In this document: in pieces, positions 1 to 6,962 of the stretch
Numbering within the stretch: position 1 is the first letter of the stretch
How the letters are laid out: every line of letters begins with the position of its first letter
NCBI GenBank assembly: GCA_036505615.1
Contig: DASXTB010000414.1
Location: 1-12,734 of the forward strand
Reading direction: 5' to 3'
Origin: DASXTB01 sp036505615
GTDB taxonomy: Bacteria; Acidobacteriota; UBA6911; JACQSX01
Length of the DNA stretch: 12,734 bases
Position numbers and translations under genes: made by a program
Notes under the pieces: model-generated
Seen by the model: only the letters and a program-made list of their open reading frames with translations
Databases searched by the model: none
What the model was told of the DNA's origin: nothing

Positions 1-145
1 CATACCCTTGATGGGTGTCGCAGACCGGGAGCTCCACGCAAAAGGCGCGCTCTGCCCCACTATACTCTATGACGCCTACGGCGTCTCCGTCTACGGCTTG
101 CGGCCGCTATTGCAATCTTTGGTTGCGGCTCTGCCGCGCTAGGTC
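1..145 (+). repeat. Dispersed intergenic repeat, copy A (probably cut by the window edge)
   Basis: This stretch matches 11591-11754 module by module. Shared blocks are the exact 18-mer at 37-54 (also 11643-11660), a CTAT-CTATG block before a GACGCC/GGCGTC hairpin (71-76 with 80-85; 11679-11684 with 11688-11693), and an exact 13-mer GCCGCGCTAGGTC at 133-145 (also 11742-11754). The hairpin stem is identical in both copies and only its 3-nt loop differs. A weaker ACCC/GGGT inverted pair at 4-16 corresponds to the longer GCACCCC/GGGGTGC hairpin of copy B. No ORF is supported here. It is a non-coding interspersed element of unknown function. Confidence 0.75.
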
Positions 146-172
146 CTTAGTGGTTAAGCTCTTTTAGACCAC

Positions 173-199
173 CATGGACACCACGGACACCACGCAGCA
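173..199. repeat. Three-unit 9-nt tandem phrase
   Basis: The units are CATGGACAC, CACGGACAC and CACGCAGCA in direct succession. The wording (CATGGAC, CACGG) resembles the heptamer array at 10165-10199. It lies upstream of the chlorite-dismutase-family gene and is non-coding as far as I can see. Confidence 0.5.
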
Positions 200-250
200 C
201 CCAGAATCCGCCTGGCTGTCGAGGCCATGGAAAATTCCGGCTCTGAAAAT

Positions 251-281
251 TTGACTGTACCGCTTCTGATCCAGTGATAAA
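251..281 (+). promoter_or_regulatory. Possible sigma-70-type promoter of the chlorite-dismutase-family gene
   Basis: TTGACT at 251-256 is five of six to the -35 consensus. GATAAA at 276-281 is four of six to the -10 consensus, with a long 19-nt spacer. It would start transcription near 288, almost on the ATG at 291. The mRNA would then be nearly leaderless if 291 is the start. If the start is the next in-frame ATG at 306, the leader would be short and would carry AGGA (299-302). Confidence 0.3.
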
Positions 282-290
282 TTAGCCGCC

Positions 291-1013
291 ATGGAATCAG
301 GAACGATGCAGCACATCGATGTCAACGAGAAGGGCGCCGAGCGTGGCGGCAGCGAGCAGACGTCGAGCAAGCGTCTCTTCATGCAACTTCAGGTCTTTGG
401 AGGGTGTGCCGAGGCCGGCGTCCTGATCAGTGAAATCCAGCGAAGAGAAGTGGAGGCCGTACTCTACCACGATATAAACGATCCCAAAGGCGTGGGGATT
501 CTCGCCATGAGCGAGGATCCCGCCTTCTTTGTGACGGAGGCCCGAGAACTTCTTAATGCCGAGGCCTTTCGAGTGCTCAAGCATAAGCCAGAGTACACGA
601 TGCTGGGGCGCACCTACTCAAGCGGTTACGAATCGGACTTGGAAGACTGGCTGCTTCTGAAGCCGCGCCGCGCCGTGCTGAACCGGGAATGGCCTTGGGC
701 CATCTGGTATCCTCTGCGACGCACGGGTGAGTTTGCCCGGCTCGATCCCAAAGAACAGACTAGCGTCCTTCGAGAACACGCCGCCATCGGCCGCGCCTAC
801 GGCGAAGCAGACCTCGCTCACGACATCCGTCTGGCGTGTCACGGTCTGGACGTGAGGGACAACGAATTCGTTATCGGCCTGGTGGGGAAGGAGCTGCACC
901 CTCTGTCACACATCGTACAGACTATGCGCAAAACGCGCCAGACGGCGCAGTACATCCAGTCGATGGGGCCATTTTTTATCGGCTACGCTATCTGGCAAAG
1001 TCCTTTTCCTTAA
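291..1013 (+). CDS. Chlorite-dismutase/HemQ-superfamily heme-binding protein
   Basis: 240 aa. The C-terminal half carries the superfamily signature. It has the IWYPLRR motif (residues 138-144), whose Y140 aligns with the catalytic Tyr of coproheme decarboxylases. It then has LREHAAIGRAY (160-170) with the expected proximal heme ligand H163, the HGLDVRDNEF strand (184-193), and a C-terminal MGPFFIG (225-231). The length fits the family. The residue at the distal position, seven before the Gly of HGLD, appears to be D178 next to H177. Coproheme decarboxylases have Gln there and true chlorite dismutases have Arg, so neither activity can be assumed. A non-canonical heme protein or peroxidase is equally possible. 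There is no signal peptide, so it is presumably cytoplasmic. No heme-biosynthesis gene is adjacent, and it is the only plus-strand gene. Start: ATG 291 has no clear ribosome site, while ATG 306 has AGGA three bases upstream. Confidence 0.85.
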   Translation: MESGTMQHIDVNEKGAERGGSEQTSSKRLFMQLQVFGGCAEAGVLISEIQRREVEAVLYHDINDPKGVGILAMSEDPAFFVTEARELLNAEAFRVLKHKPEYTMLGRTYSSGYESDLEDWLLLKPRRAVLNREWPWAIWYPLRRTGEFARLDPKEQTSVLREHAAIGRAYGEADLAHDIRLACHGLDVRDNEFVIGLVGKELHPLSHIVQTMRKTRQTAQYIQSMGPFFIGYAIWQSPFP

Positions 1014-1038
1014 GTCCAAAGTCCAAAGTCGAAAGTCG
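1014..1038. repeat. Heptamer tandem repeat directly after the stop codon
   Basis: The units are GTCCAAA, GTCCAAA and GTCGAAA, then a partial GTCG. The array begins on the base after the TAA stop of the chlorite-dismutase-family gene. It has the same period, but not the same sequence, as the arrays at 10165-10199 and 12431-12633. Confidence 0.75.
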
Positions 1039-1066
1039 TGCCACAGAGTCGCAAACGTGTTTGTAA

Positions 1067-1088
1067 GGGCGGCCCTGAGTGGCCGCCC
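1067..1088. repeat. Perfect 8-bp hairpin in the convergent gap
   Basis: GGGCGGCC (1067-1074) pairs exactly with GGCCGCCC (1081-1088) around a 6-nt loop. It lies between two convergent genes, where a bidirectional terminator would be useful. No T-run follows on either strand, so it may instead be a dispersed palindromic repeat. Confidence 0.55.
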
Positions 1089-1112
1089 GGACCAGTACGC
1101 CTTTATTGGGAA

Positions 1113-1138
1113 ACGGGCGACCACACAGGGTCGCCCGT
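1113..1138. terminator. Perfect 10-bp hairpin, possible bidirectional terminator
   Basis: ACGGGCGACC (1113-1122) pairs perfectly with GGTCGCCCGT (1129-1138) around a 6-nt loop. On the minus strand the stem is followed only by TTTCCC, a poor U-tract. The location between convergent stop codons (1013 and 1210) supports a termination role. The sequence also resembles GGGCGACC-type palindromes that are dispersed in many environmental genomes, so the terminator call is tentative. Confidence 0.4.
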
Positions 1139-1209
1139 ACGGATGAAATCAACTTTTCCTCACTTTTTGAACTCTGGCTGCTCTTCGGGGCTCATCTGTG
1201 ATTGCGAGA

Positions 1210-1656
1210 CTAATTCTTCTCCTTGTGCTCCCCTCTCTTTTCCAGCTTTTCACCTCGATGCTCCATGTGCTCGCCTTTGCGCTCCAGCTTCTCGCCGCGA
1301 TGCTCTTTCTTTTCGCCTCTGTGCTCCAGCTTCTCACCGCGGTGTTCCACTTTCTCTCCGGTGTTTTCTAGTTTTTCACCCTTCCTCTCCAGGGCTTTGT
1401 TCCCGGTCTTCTCGCCTCGCTTTTCCATCCGCTCGCCGTTGTTTTCAACCTTTTCTCCCTTGTTTTCCAGCTTTTCGCCTCTGTACTCTAACTTCTCACC
1501 TGTCTTCTCCTTGTGCTCTCCCGTTTTTTCCAGCTTTTCGCCTCGATGCTCTTTTCTTTCGCCCTTCCTTTCCATCTTCGCGCCTGAGGCGCTAAGGGTT
1601 GCGTCAGCTCCAAAAAGAGCCATTGCCAGTGCCAGAATTCCTAAAAGTCTTTTCAT
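1210..1656 (-). CDS. Small secreted protein built of GEKLExx heptad repeats
   Basis: 148 aa from ATG 1656. This start is preferred over upstream codons in the same frame because AAGGA (1664-1668) sits 7 nt before it and a signal peptide follows at once (MKRLLGILALAMALFGADA, cut probably near SASGA). The rest is about 17 tandem copies of G-E-K-x-E-x-[KR], where x is often L, M or V and then H, N or K. The register breaks once, at GEKTGNK-ALERK, where two residues are missing. One hydrophobic residue per seven in a very charged Lys/Glu/Arg background suggests a long exposed helix, either a single alpha-helix or a weak coiled coil. An extended periplasmic or surface filament is a guess. I know of no assigned function. 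It faces the chlorite-dismutase-family gene tail to tail. The repeat also creates long spurious ORFs on the other strand. Confidence 0.8.
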   Translation of the reverse strand: MKRLLGILALAMALFGADATLSASGAKMERKGERKEHRGEKLEKTGEHKEKTGEKLEYRGEKLENKGEKVENNGERMEKRGEKTGNKALERKGEKLENTGEKVEHRGEKLEHRGEKKEHRGEKLERKGEHMEHRGEKLEKRGEHKEKN

Positions 1657-2006
1657 TGTCCTTTCCTTCGTGGGACCCCATTGCCGTTCTGTCATTGGAC
1701 TGTACCGAGCACTTTTGGTTGACACACCACGGCGAGGGTAGAGGAGATTAGTTTGTGGAGAGGCTTCGGCGAAGGAAGGCTTTTGTGATGCCTGTCACGT
1801 CTGATCTTACATTTCTTTCTTTTTGCGCCCTGACCCTGGATGATTCACAAATTCGGAAAAGGCAGGCCGCGAATTGCACGAATTACGCAAATTTCGGAAG
1901 CGTGAGAGTGGCGGTGCGAATGTGGAAGAGCGATACTTTGTAAGTCAGGGCCCCTCTTCCGCTCCCGAAGTTATCCGCGTTGATCGGCGTAATCCGCGGC
2001 TCGCTT
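1657..2006. other. 350-bp intergenic gap with low-complexity phrases, no gene
   Basis: No ORF here looks real. It must hold the promoter of the heptad-repeat gene and the 3' end of the propeller transcript. I see 9-nt-period phrases at 1870-1896 (CGAATTGCA, CGAATTACG, CAAATTTCG) and at 1973-2000 (three ATCSGCGT-like units). A 7-bp inverted repeat GGAAGAG (1924-1930) / CTCTTCC (1954-1960) has a 23-nt loop and is a weak terminator candidate. No convincing -35/-10 pair stands out. Confidence 0.5.
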
Positions 2007-5000
2007 TTACTGTTGCTGCTTCTTTTCCCAGTCCGCTCGGGTCAGAAGCCGAATGGGGTCGATCTTCTTGGCCTCCAACGCTGCGTTGAGCGCCGGAAGT
2101 TCTTTCCTTGTCACAGCATCGAACTCCGCCACCACCGCATCGAATTCCTTGCCCAGAGCGGTCATGCGGCGGATCTGTGATTGTGTTGGCCTCCCCTCAT
2201 ATCCGTTCACCGAACCGTAGAGGCTGCCCATCTGCTCGCGAATTTTCTCCTCGCCCGTGATCCCGCCTCCCTCTCTGGTGGCAACCAGTCTGGAGCGGAT
2301 TGCTTCCAGCGATTTAGCCAAGTCTTCCAGCGACCGGCGGGTTGGATCGTCCGACGCAAGTTTACCGGCACGGTCTCTGCTTTGGTCGCGCGCATCGGCG
2401 ATGGTGTCAACCGAATAGGTAAGGTTTCCCAGCATGCCGTAAAGCTTCATGACGGTTTCAAACTGAACGGCTCTGTCGTCTCTGGTATGGTTGGCGCGTG
2501 GATCGGGGACGAGCTTCAACTCGGTCGTGTACGTGTCCTTGCCCTTGACCATCTTGACCGTGTAGGTGCCTTCCATGACGCGCGGGCCGACAAATGAGAA
2601 GAAGTTTGGCACCAGCGCCGCCGCCGGCGGCACCTTTGGAGCCTTCATACGCATCGACCAATCGACACGGTTCAACCCGCGCCGCTTGCTGCCCGGGATG
2701 GTAGAGACCAGCTTGCCGGACGAATCATAGATTTCGAATTTCAGATCTCCGAAGATGTGCCGCTTCTTCTGGTAATAAGTGATGAGAGCCTTGTCGCTCG
2801 CCGAGCGGCCATCGTATTCGGCATCGCCATTGAAACCAAACTCAGAGGCAGGAATGGTTAACTCGGACGGCCGGCTCTGGATAAATGTTGCATCCATCGC
2901 CAGGACCGCCGGCGTGAGCGCGCGCAGCGGCGTGATGTCGTCCACTATCCAGATGCCTCGGCCGTGGGTGGCCAGAATCAGATCCGACTCGCGAGGGTGA
3001 ATGGCGATGTCGCGGACAGCAACTCTGGGGAAATTTCCACCTCGGAACTGCGCCCACTGCTTGCCGCCGTCCAGAGAAATGAACAGACCGAACTCGGTTC
3101 CAACGAAGAGCAGATCTCTGTTGACCGTGTCCTCCTTAATTACGTGGGCATAACCCGTAATGTCCGGAGTTGCCAGCGGCAGCCAAGTTTTACCGTAGTC
3201 GGTTGTCTTGTAGACATAGGTTTTCATGTCTCCGTTGGAGTGCCCGTCGAATGTGGCATAAGCAGTCGCCTCATCAAAGCGGCTGGCTTCAGCGGTCGAA
3301 ACCCAAGTGTTGGGTGGAAGTCCCGGTACGTTGCCGGTTACGTTAGTCCAGCTTTTGCCGCTGTCGCGTGTCACTTGAAGATTTCCGTCATCGGTGCCGG
3401 CCCAAACGACGTTGCCGTTTTTGGGGGACTCGGAAATCGAATAGATGGTGGTGTGAGCTTCTGCGTCAGAATTGTCTACGGTCAGGCCGCCCGATTCCTC
3501 CTGTTTCTGCTTGGCCGGATCGTTGGTGGTCAAATCGGGAGAAATGCGCTCCCAGGAGTCGCCGTGGTCTCTGGACCGGAAGAGAAACTGCGAACCAAAG
3601 TAAATAGTCCCTTTCCTGGTCGGACTGACTTGAATCGGCGCGTTCCAATTGAAGCGAAATTTTTTTTCGCCGGCCTCGGGGAAGGGCTTGATGTCCTTGG
3701 TTTCGAGGGTCCTTCGATTGATGCGAGCCAGATTGCCTCCCTGGTACTCCGCGTACACGTAATCGGGATCCAACGGATCCTGGAAAGCCCAGAAACCGTC
3801 TCCGCCATAAACGCTCCTCCAATCGCGATTCTGAATTCCACTGACGGCTCGCGAGGGCCCGTACCAGGTGCTGTTGTCTTGCAGGCCGCCGTACACGTTG
3901 TAAGGCCGTTCCATGTCGTAACTGACGTGGTAGAACTGCGAGAGCGGCAAATTGGCGATAAAGCGCCAGCGATTGCCACGATCCTCCGAGCTATAAAGGC
4001 CGCCGTCGGTGCCTACAAGAATCTGGTCAGGGTTGGCAGGATTAATCCACATGGTATGGAAATCGCTGTGAACCCTCCCGCCGATGCCGTCGAAAGTTTT
4101 GCCGCCGTCGTCGCTGACTACCAGGCCGGTGGCAGGTTTGTATACGCGGTTATAGTCCTTTGGATCGACGTACACGTTGGCGAAGTAGAAGGGACGGGCT
4201 ACAATTGCCTGCCCGGAGTTCATTTCCGTCCAGGTCTCGCCGAGATCGTCCGAGCGGAACAGCGCGCTGTGCTTGGCTTCTACCGTAGCATAAACCACGC
4301 TGGCTCGTGAGGAGGCCACGGCAATGCCGATGCGGCCGAGATCGCCTTCCGGAAGGCCCTTCGCCAGTTTCTTCCAGTGAGCGCCTCCGTCTGCGCTCTT
4401 GAACAAACCACTCCCCGGCCCGCCGGAGGTAAAGGTGTAGGGCTTTCTGCGGAACTGCCACATGGCGGCGTAGAGTGTTTTTGAGTCCTGCGGGTCCATC
4501 GTAATCATGGCGCAGCCAGTGTCTTCGTTGACGAATAGAACCTTCTGCCATGTTTTGCCGCCGTCGCTGGTTTTGTAAACGCCGCGGCCTGCATTAGAAT
4601 TCCAGAGACGACCGGTGGCACAAGCATAAACAGTATCGCTGTTCTGCGGGTCGACCAGTATGCGCGAGATATGCTCGGAATCCTCAAGCCCCATTCGTTG
4701 CCAGTTATCGCCGCCGTCGGTAGTTTTATAGATTCCGTCTCCCACTGAAACACTGTTGCGTACCCATGACTCACCGGTGCCCACCCAGATCGTTTTTGGG
4801 TTGGAAGGATCGATCGTGACAGCGCCGATCGACTGCGTGTATTTGTCGAAGATGGGCTTGAAAGTATTTCCGCCATTGACGGACTTCCAGACACCTCCGC
4901 TGGCAGACCCGACGTAGACTGTCAGGCGGCCCTTTTCGGTCACGGCATCGATTGAAGCGATGCGGCCGCTCATGACGGCGGGGCCGATGGGCCGCGCATC

Positions 5001-5132
5001 CAGCCCGGCAAAGGTGTCCGAGTCAATTTTTATCGCTTCCGAGCCGGGTGGAGTACTTTGCCCGAAGACGGGAAGGGTGAGGACCGGCAGGAAGAGCACA
5101 GCCAGACAAAATTTAGTTCGGGTGATTGACAT
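2007..5132 (-). CDS. Secreted Asp-box beta-propeller protein (sortilin/VPS10-like, BNR repeats)
   Basis: 1041 aa. The ORF opens with GTG at 5138, but ATG 5132 is the better start because GAGG (5140-5143) lies 7 nt upstream of it and almost touches the GTG. A signal peptide follows (TKFCLAVLFLPVLTLPVFGQ). Residues about 50-740 form one or two beta-propellers with at least eleven Asp boxes of form S/T-x-D-x-G-x-x-W/F. Examples are TTDGGDNW, TSDGGKTW, SDDGGKTF, SRDHGDSW and SLDGGKQW. The propeller ends in the family motif ILATHGRGIWIVDD (about 721-734). A beta-sandwich follows (about 795-880), then a helical C-terminal domain ending in QQQ. Such proteins are often labelled glycosyl hydrolase or sialidase, but I see no catalytic motif that would support hydrolase activity. 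Binding or scaffolding outside the inner membrane is likely. It lies 132 bp downstream of the LolA-like gene on the same strand. Confidence 0.9.
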   Translation of the reverse strand: MSITRTKFCLAVLFLPVLTLPVFGQSTPPGSEAIKIDSDTFAGLDARPIGPAVMSGRIASIDAVTEKGRLTVYVGSASGGVWKSVNGGNTFKPIFDKYTQSIGAVTIDPSNPKTIWVGTGESWVRNSVSVGDGIYKTTDGGDNWQRMGLEDSEHISRILVDPQNSDTVYACATGRLWNSNAGRGVYKTSDGGKTWQKVLFVNEDTGCAMITMDPQDSKTLYAAMWQFRRKPYTFTSGGPGSGLFKSADGGAHWKKLAKGLPEGDLGRIGIAVASSRASVVYATVEAKHSALFRSDDLGETWTEMNSGQAIVARPFYFANVYVDPKDYNRVYKPATGLVVSDDGGKTFDGIGGRVHSDFHTMWINPANPDQILVGTDGGLYSSEDRGNRWRFIANLPLSQFYHVSYDMERPYNVYGGLQDNSTWYGPSRAVSGIQNRDWRSVYGGDGFWAFQDPLDPDYVYAEYQGGNLARINRRTLETKDIKPFPEAGEKKFRFNWNAPIQVSPTRKGTIYFGSQFLFRSRDHGDSWERISPDLTTNDPAKQKQEESGGLTVDNSDAEAHTTIYSISESPKNGNVVWAGTDDGNLQVTRDSGKSWTNVTGNVPGLPPNTWVSTAEASRFDEATAYATFDGHSNGDMKTYVYKTTDYGKTWLPLATPDITGYAHVIKEDTVNRDLLFVGTEFGLFISLDGGKQWAQFRGGNFPRVAVRDIAIHPRESDLILATHGRGIWIVDDITPLRALTPAVLAMDATFIQSRPSELTIPASEFGFNGDAEYDGRSASDKALITYYQKKRHIFGDLKFEIYDSSGKLVSTIPGSKRRGLNRVDWSMRMKAPKVPPAAALVPNFFSFVGPRVMEGTYTVKMVKGKDTYTTELKLVPDPRANHTRDDRAVQFETVMKLYGMLGNLTYSVDTIADARDQSRDRAGKLASDDPTRRSLEDLAKSLEAIRSRLVATREGGGITGEEKIREQMGSLYGSVNGYEGRPTQSQIRRMTALGKEFDAVVAEFDAVTRKELPALNAALEAKKIDPIRLLTRADWEKKQQQ

Positions 5133-5155
5133 TTTCACACCTCTTCGTGGCGCCA

Positions 5156-5170
5156 GGCTCCTCCGGAGCC
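5156..5170. other. 6-bp hairpin in the leader of the propeller gene
   Basis: GGCTCC (5156-5161) and GGAGCC (5165-5170) form a perfect stem with a 3-nt loop. It starts 13 bases beyond the ribosome site of the propeller gene. No T-run follows in the minus direction, so it is not an obvious terminator. It could modulate translation. Confidence 0.35.
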
Positions 5171-5264
5171 GTTATCCCTGGTCATGTAAGACCGATCTAC
5201 GTCGTCGAAATGTAGAAACTCCAGGAGACGGCCTACCGGGCCATCTGTACGAGATGACCGTTGA

Positions 5265-6044
5265 CTAATTCCTTACTTCCGGCGGCCTCGTCTCTTCCGG
5301 CTTGTGTTCGGGCTTGGTCACTTCAGGCATTTTGAAGCGCGCGTCGTCCACCGGCGGGTTAATTTCAATTTTTTCAATCGTAAGTTTTTGTTTTTCCGGT
5401 CTCCCTTTGGCGCCTATCTCGAGCGAGTGCGGAAACATAAGGCCCTCGACCTCCTTGTAATCGCCAATGGCGGATTCCGATTCCACTTCGGTTCCGCGGA
5501 TTGTTCGCTTGCTTTCTGCCTTTATTTCCAGATAGGAATCTTTGTCCAGATAGAAATAGCGCACGTCACCGCCCTTCAATGTAACCTTGAGCTTGTAGGC
5601 CTCTGTCCCTTCAACGGACTCTTTGCCTATCAACTCAACCTGATTGCCCTTTTCTTTATAGTCAACCAGAGGGCCATCGAAATCGGCCTGTTGCTCCAAT
5701 TCTTTTACCGCCTCGGAAGGCATGAGCTCGGGATCCTTCTTGCCTTGGAAGGGCATCACGATCCAAGCCGTCTTGCCGTCATAGGCTTGAATGCCCGTCA
5801 TACCCTGAATCGTAAACTCCATTCGCATACTCTTGGGACGCTTCTGCTCCAGGACTATGGGCGCTTCCATGCCTTGACCCACCGTCATTCTCCCGGTCAT
5901 GCGCATAGTCTTTATCGATTTAAGCTTCGCCATCCCGCCGCGCGCCTGGATGTTCTTGGCGATAATCTCATCGACGGTTTGCGCGGATGCCGGCAACATC
6001 AATACCGCAGCCGTGATTAAGCAGATCAGAAATCTTCGAGCCAT
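5265..6044 (-). CDS. LolA-like outer-membrane lipoprotein-sorting-fold protein
   Basis: 259 aa with a signal peptide (MARRFLICLITAAVLMLPASA, cleavage near ASAQ). Start ATG 6044 is backed by AAGGAG (6053-6058) 8 nt upstream. The mature N-terminus TVDEIIAKNIQARGGMAKLKSIKTMRMTG is the usual opening of the LolA-like family found in Acidobacteriota and Bacteroidota. A run of beta strands follows (VLEQKRPKSMRMEF, QAYDGKTAWIVMP, EGTEAYKLKVTLKGGDVRYFYLDKDSYL, GLMFPHSLEI), consistent with the half-barrel of LolA/LolB folds. The C-terminal 20 residues are Pro/Glu/Lys-rich and probably disordered. There is no lipobox Cys, so it should be soluble in the periplasm and carry a lipidic ligand. True LolA function in lipoprotein transport is not established for such paralogues. 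It lies upstream of the propeller gene with a 132-bp gap, so an operon is possible. Confidence 0.85.
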   Translation of the reverse strand: MARRFLICLITAAVLMLPASAQTVDEIIAKNIQARGGMAKLKSIKTMRMTGRMTVGQGMEAPIVLEQKRPKSMRMEFTIQGMTGIQAYDGKTAWIVMPFQGKKDPELMPSEAVKELEQQADFDGPLVDYKEKGNQVELIGKESVEGTEAYKLKVTLKGGDVRYFYLDKDSYLEIKAESKRTIRGTEVESESAIGDYKEVEGLMFPHSLEIGAKGRPEKQKLTIEKIEINPPVDDARFKMPEVTKPEHKPEETRPPEVRN

Positions 6045-6113
6045 TGGACTTTCTCCTTGTTTCGTTTTTTAATTGAAAGGTTGGCCTTAACGGCCATCCG
6101 CGGGTCTAGCTTC

Positions 6114-6239
6114 TTAAGTCAACCGTTTCGCGGCACTCTTTGCAGCTACGATACGGTCCCTGCGCGCATCTGTCAACGGAGCTCCCCTTTTACCCTTTGG
6201 TGGGTGAGAGATTTCGACCATTTCTCCGCCTGAGATCAT
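6114..6239 (-). CDS. Possible 41-aa basic ORF coupled to vapC
   Basis: The ATG at 6239 begins one base after the TGA of vapC (6241-6243), an arrangement typical of translational coupling. The 41-aa product is Lys/Arg-rich (GKRGAPLTDARRDRIVAAKSAAKRLT at its end, given here as its key part) and I recognise no family. A later ATG at 6221 has GGAG only 2 nt upstream and would give 35 aa. The frame stays open upstream inside vapC to 6299, so chance is a real alternative. It could also be the remnant of an antitoxin-like gene. The rest of the gap to 6044 contains a short TGGCC/GGCCA hairpin (6082-6096) and the ribosome site of the LolA-like gene. Confidence 0.3.
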   Translation of the reverse strand: MISGGEMVEISHPPKGKRGAPLTDARRDRIVAAKSAAKRLT

Positions 6240-6240
6240 C

Positions 6241-6642
6241 TCACTGTGGAACCCAATTCTCCCACCGAAGCCCTTCGATTCTTTTGAAGTGCCGCACATT
6301 GTTGGTCACCAAGACCGAGTTTGTGGCGAGGGCAGACGCGGCAATCAAAAGGTCGGAGTCATTAAGTGGAATCTTGCGTCGCTTCAGATCGGCCTTTACC
6401 TGACCGAACGCGACGGCTGCCGCAGTGTCGAACGCGAACACACGTGTCTCCTGGCGAAATGCATCGACAAGTTGGATGTTGTGTTCGACTTCCGTCGAGC
6501 TAAAGGCGCCGAAATACAGTTCGGCCAGATTGATGGTGGTGGTGGCGATATTTGAGTCTCCAACGTTTCGAATCTTGCTGGCGACTGAAGGGTTGCCACG
6601 CAAAAAGAAAATAATGGTATCCGTGTCGAGAAGGTAAATCAC
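6241..6642 (-). CDS. vapC: VapC-family PIN-domain toxin (ribonuclease)
   Basis: 133 aa. This is a complete PIN domain, the Mg-dependent RNase fold of VapC toxins, which act on tRNA or other RNA. The expected acidic residues are present: D6 in LLDTDTIIF, E41 in NLAELYFG, D97 in NDSDLLIAA, and T113/N114/N115 in the VTNNVRHFKRI segment. The length is normal and the protein looks intact. The start is GTG (6642-6640), which overlaps the TGA stop of vapB in a 4-nt GTGA, so translation is probably coupled to the antitoxin. A poor ribosome site and a GTG start would keep toxin synthesis below antitoxin synthesis. Repression by the VapB-VapC complex bound upstream of vapB is expected from the family. 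Confidence 0.93.
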   Translation of the reverse strand: MIYLLDTDTIIFFLRGNPSVASKIRNVGDSNIATTTINLAELYFGAFSSTEVEHNIQLVDAFRQETRVFAFDTAAAVAFGQVKADLKRRKIPLNDSDLLIAASALATNSVLVTNNVRHFKRIEGLRWENWVPQ

Positions 6643-6887
6643 GAGATCATGCGCTCGGAACGGCGATTGCGGCCCCGATCTTGGTAGATCTCTCGAATTA
6701 TTTGTTTGGCCGGCCGTCTATCCTTCCATTTTCCGGCAAGCGCGTGCATTGGCCCCCCCGCTTCGACCCCTTGAAGGGATGATTCGAGGAGATGCTCAAT
6801 AATCTTTGACCGGCTCCTTCGCTCGCTTCTTGCGATCTTGTCCACTTTCCTGACGATCTTCTGGTTGAGATAAATAGAGACTTGCAT
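6639..6887 (-). CDS. vapB: VapB-type ribbon-helix-helix antitoxin
   Basis: 82 aa. Residues 1-40 fit a ribbon-helix-helix (CopG/MetJ-type) DNA-binding domain: the beta strand MQVSIYLNQ, helix IVRKVDKIARSE, a turn with RRSRS, and helix KIIEHLLESSL. The remaining basic tail (GKWKDRRPAKQIIREIYQDRG) should wrap and block VapC, as in other VapBC pairs. The start at ATG 6887 has a strong GGAGG (6894-6898) 6 nt upstream, unlike vapC. It is the first gene of the pair, and its stop overlaps the vapC start by 4 nt. The pair is flanked on both sides by envelope-protein genes with no visible mobility gene, so it may be a genomic passenger. Confidence 0.9.
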   Translation of the reverse strand: MQVSIYLNQKIVRKVDKIARSERRSRSKIIEHLLESSLQGVEAGGPMHALAGKWKDRRPAKQIIREIYQDRGRNRRSERMIS

Positions 6888-6913
6888 TGGTTTCCTCCGC
6901 GCTAGGACAATTA

Positions 6914-6937
6914 GAACATAACATATTTAGACTGTTC
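6914..6937. promoter_or_regulatory. Inverted repeat upstream of vapB, candidate VapBC operator
   Basis: GAACA (6914-6918) and TGTTC (6933-6937) form a 24-bp inverted repeat with a 14-nt AT-rich centre. On the minus strand it lies 26 nt upstream of the vapB start, where an autoregulatory site is expected. The centre includes TATGTT/TTATGT sequences that could serve as a -10 element. The half-sites are short, so chance is possible. Confidence 0.35.
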
Positions 6938-6962
6938 ATGCCAGAGACCGCTATTCAGCTTC

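Noticed and set aside
1038..1741. Two long plus-strand ORFs (Ser/Pro/Cys/Phe-rich repeats) opposite the heptad protein
   Set aside because: The 21-nt repeat opens several frames at once. The minus frame has the signal peptide and ribosome site, and the plus frames have neither.
2964..4310. 448-codon plus-strand ORF opposite the propeller gene
   Set aside because: It is a mirror frame of a well-supported Asp-box protein, has no ribosome site or recognisable domain, and owes its length to the codon bias of the true gene.
2007..5132. Annotation as sialidase or glycosyl hydrolase
   Set aside because: Asp boxes only show a propeller fold. The arginine triad and other catalytic residues of sialidases could not be recognised.
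5304..6020. 238-codon plus-strand ORF opposite the LolA-like gene
   Set aside because: A shadow frame with no domain. The minus-strand gene has a signal peptide, a ribosome site and family motifs.
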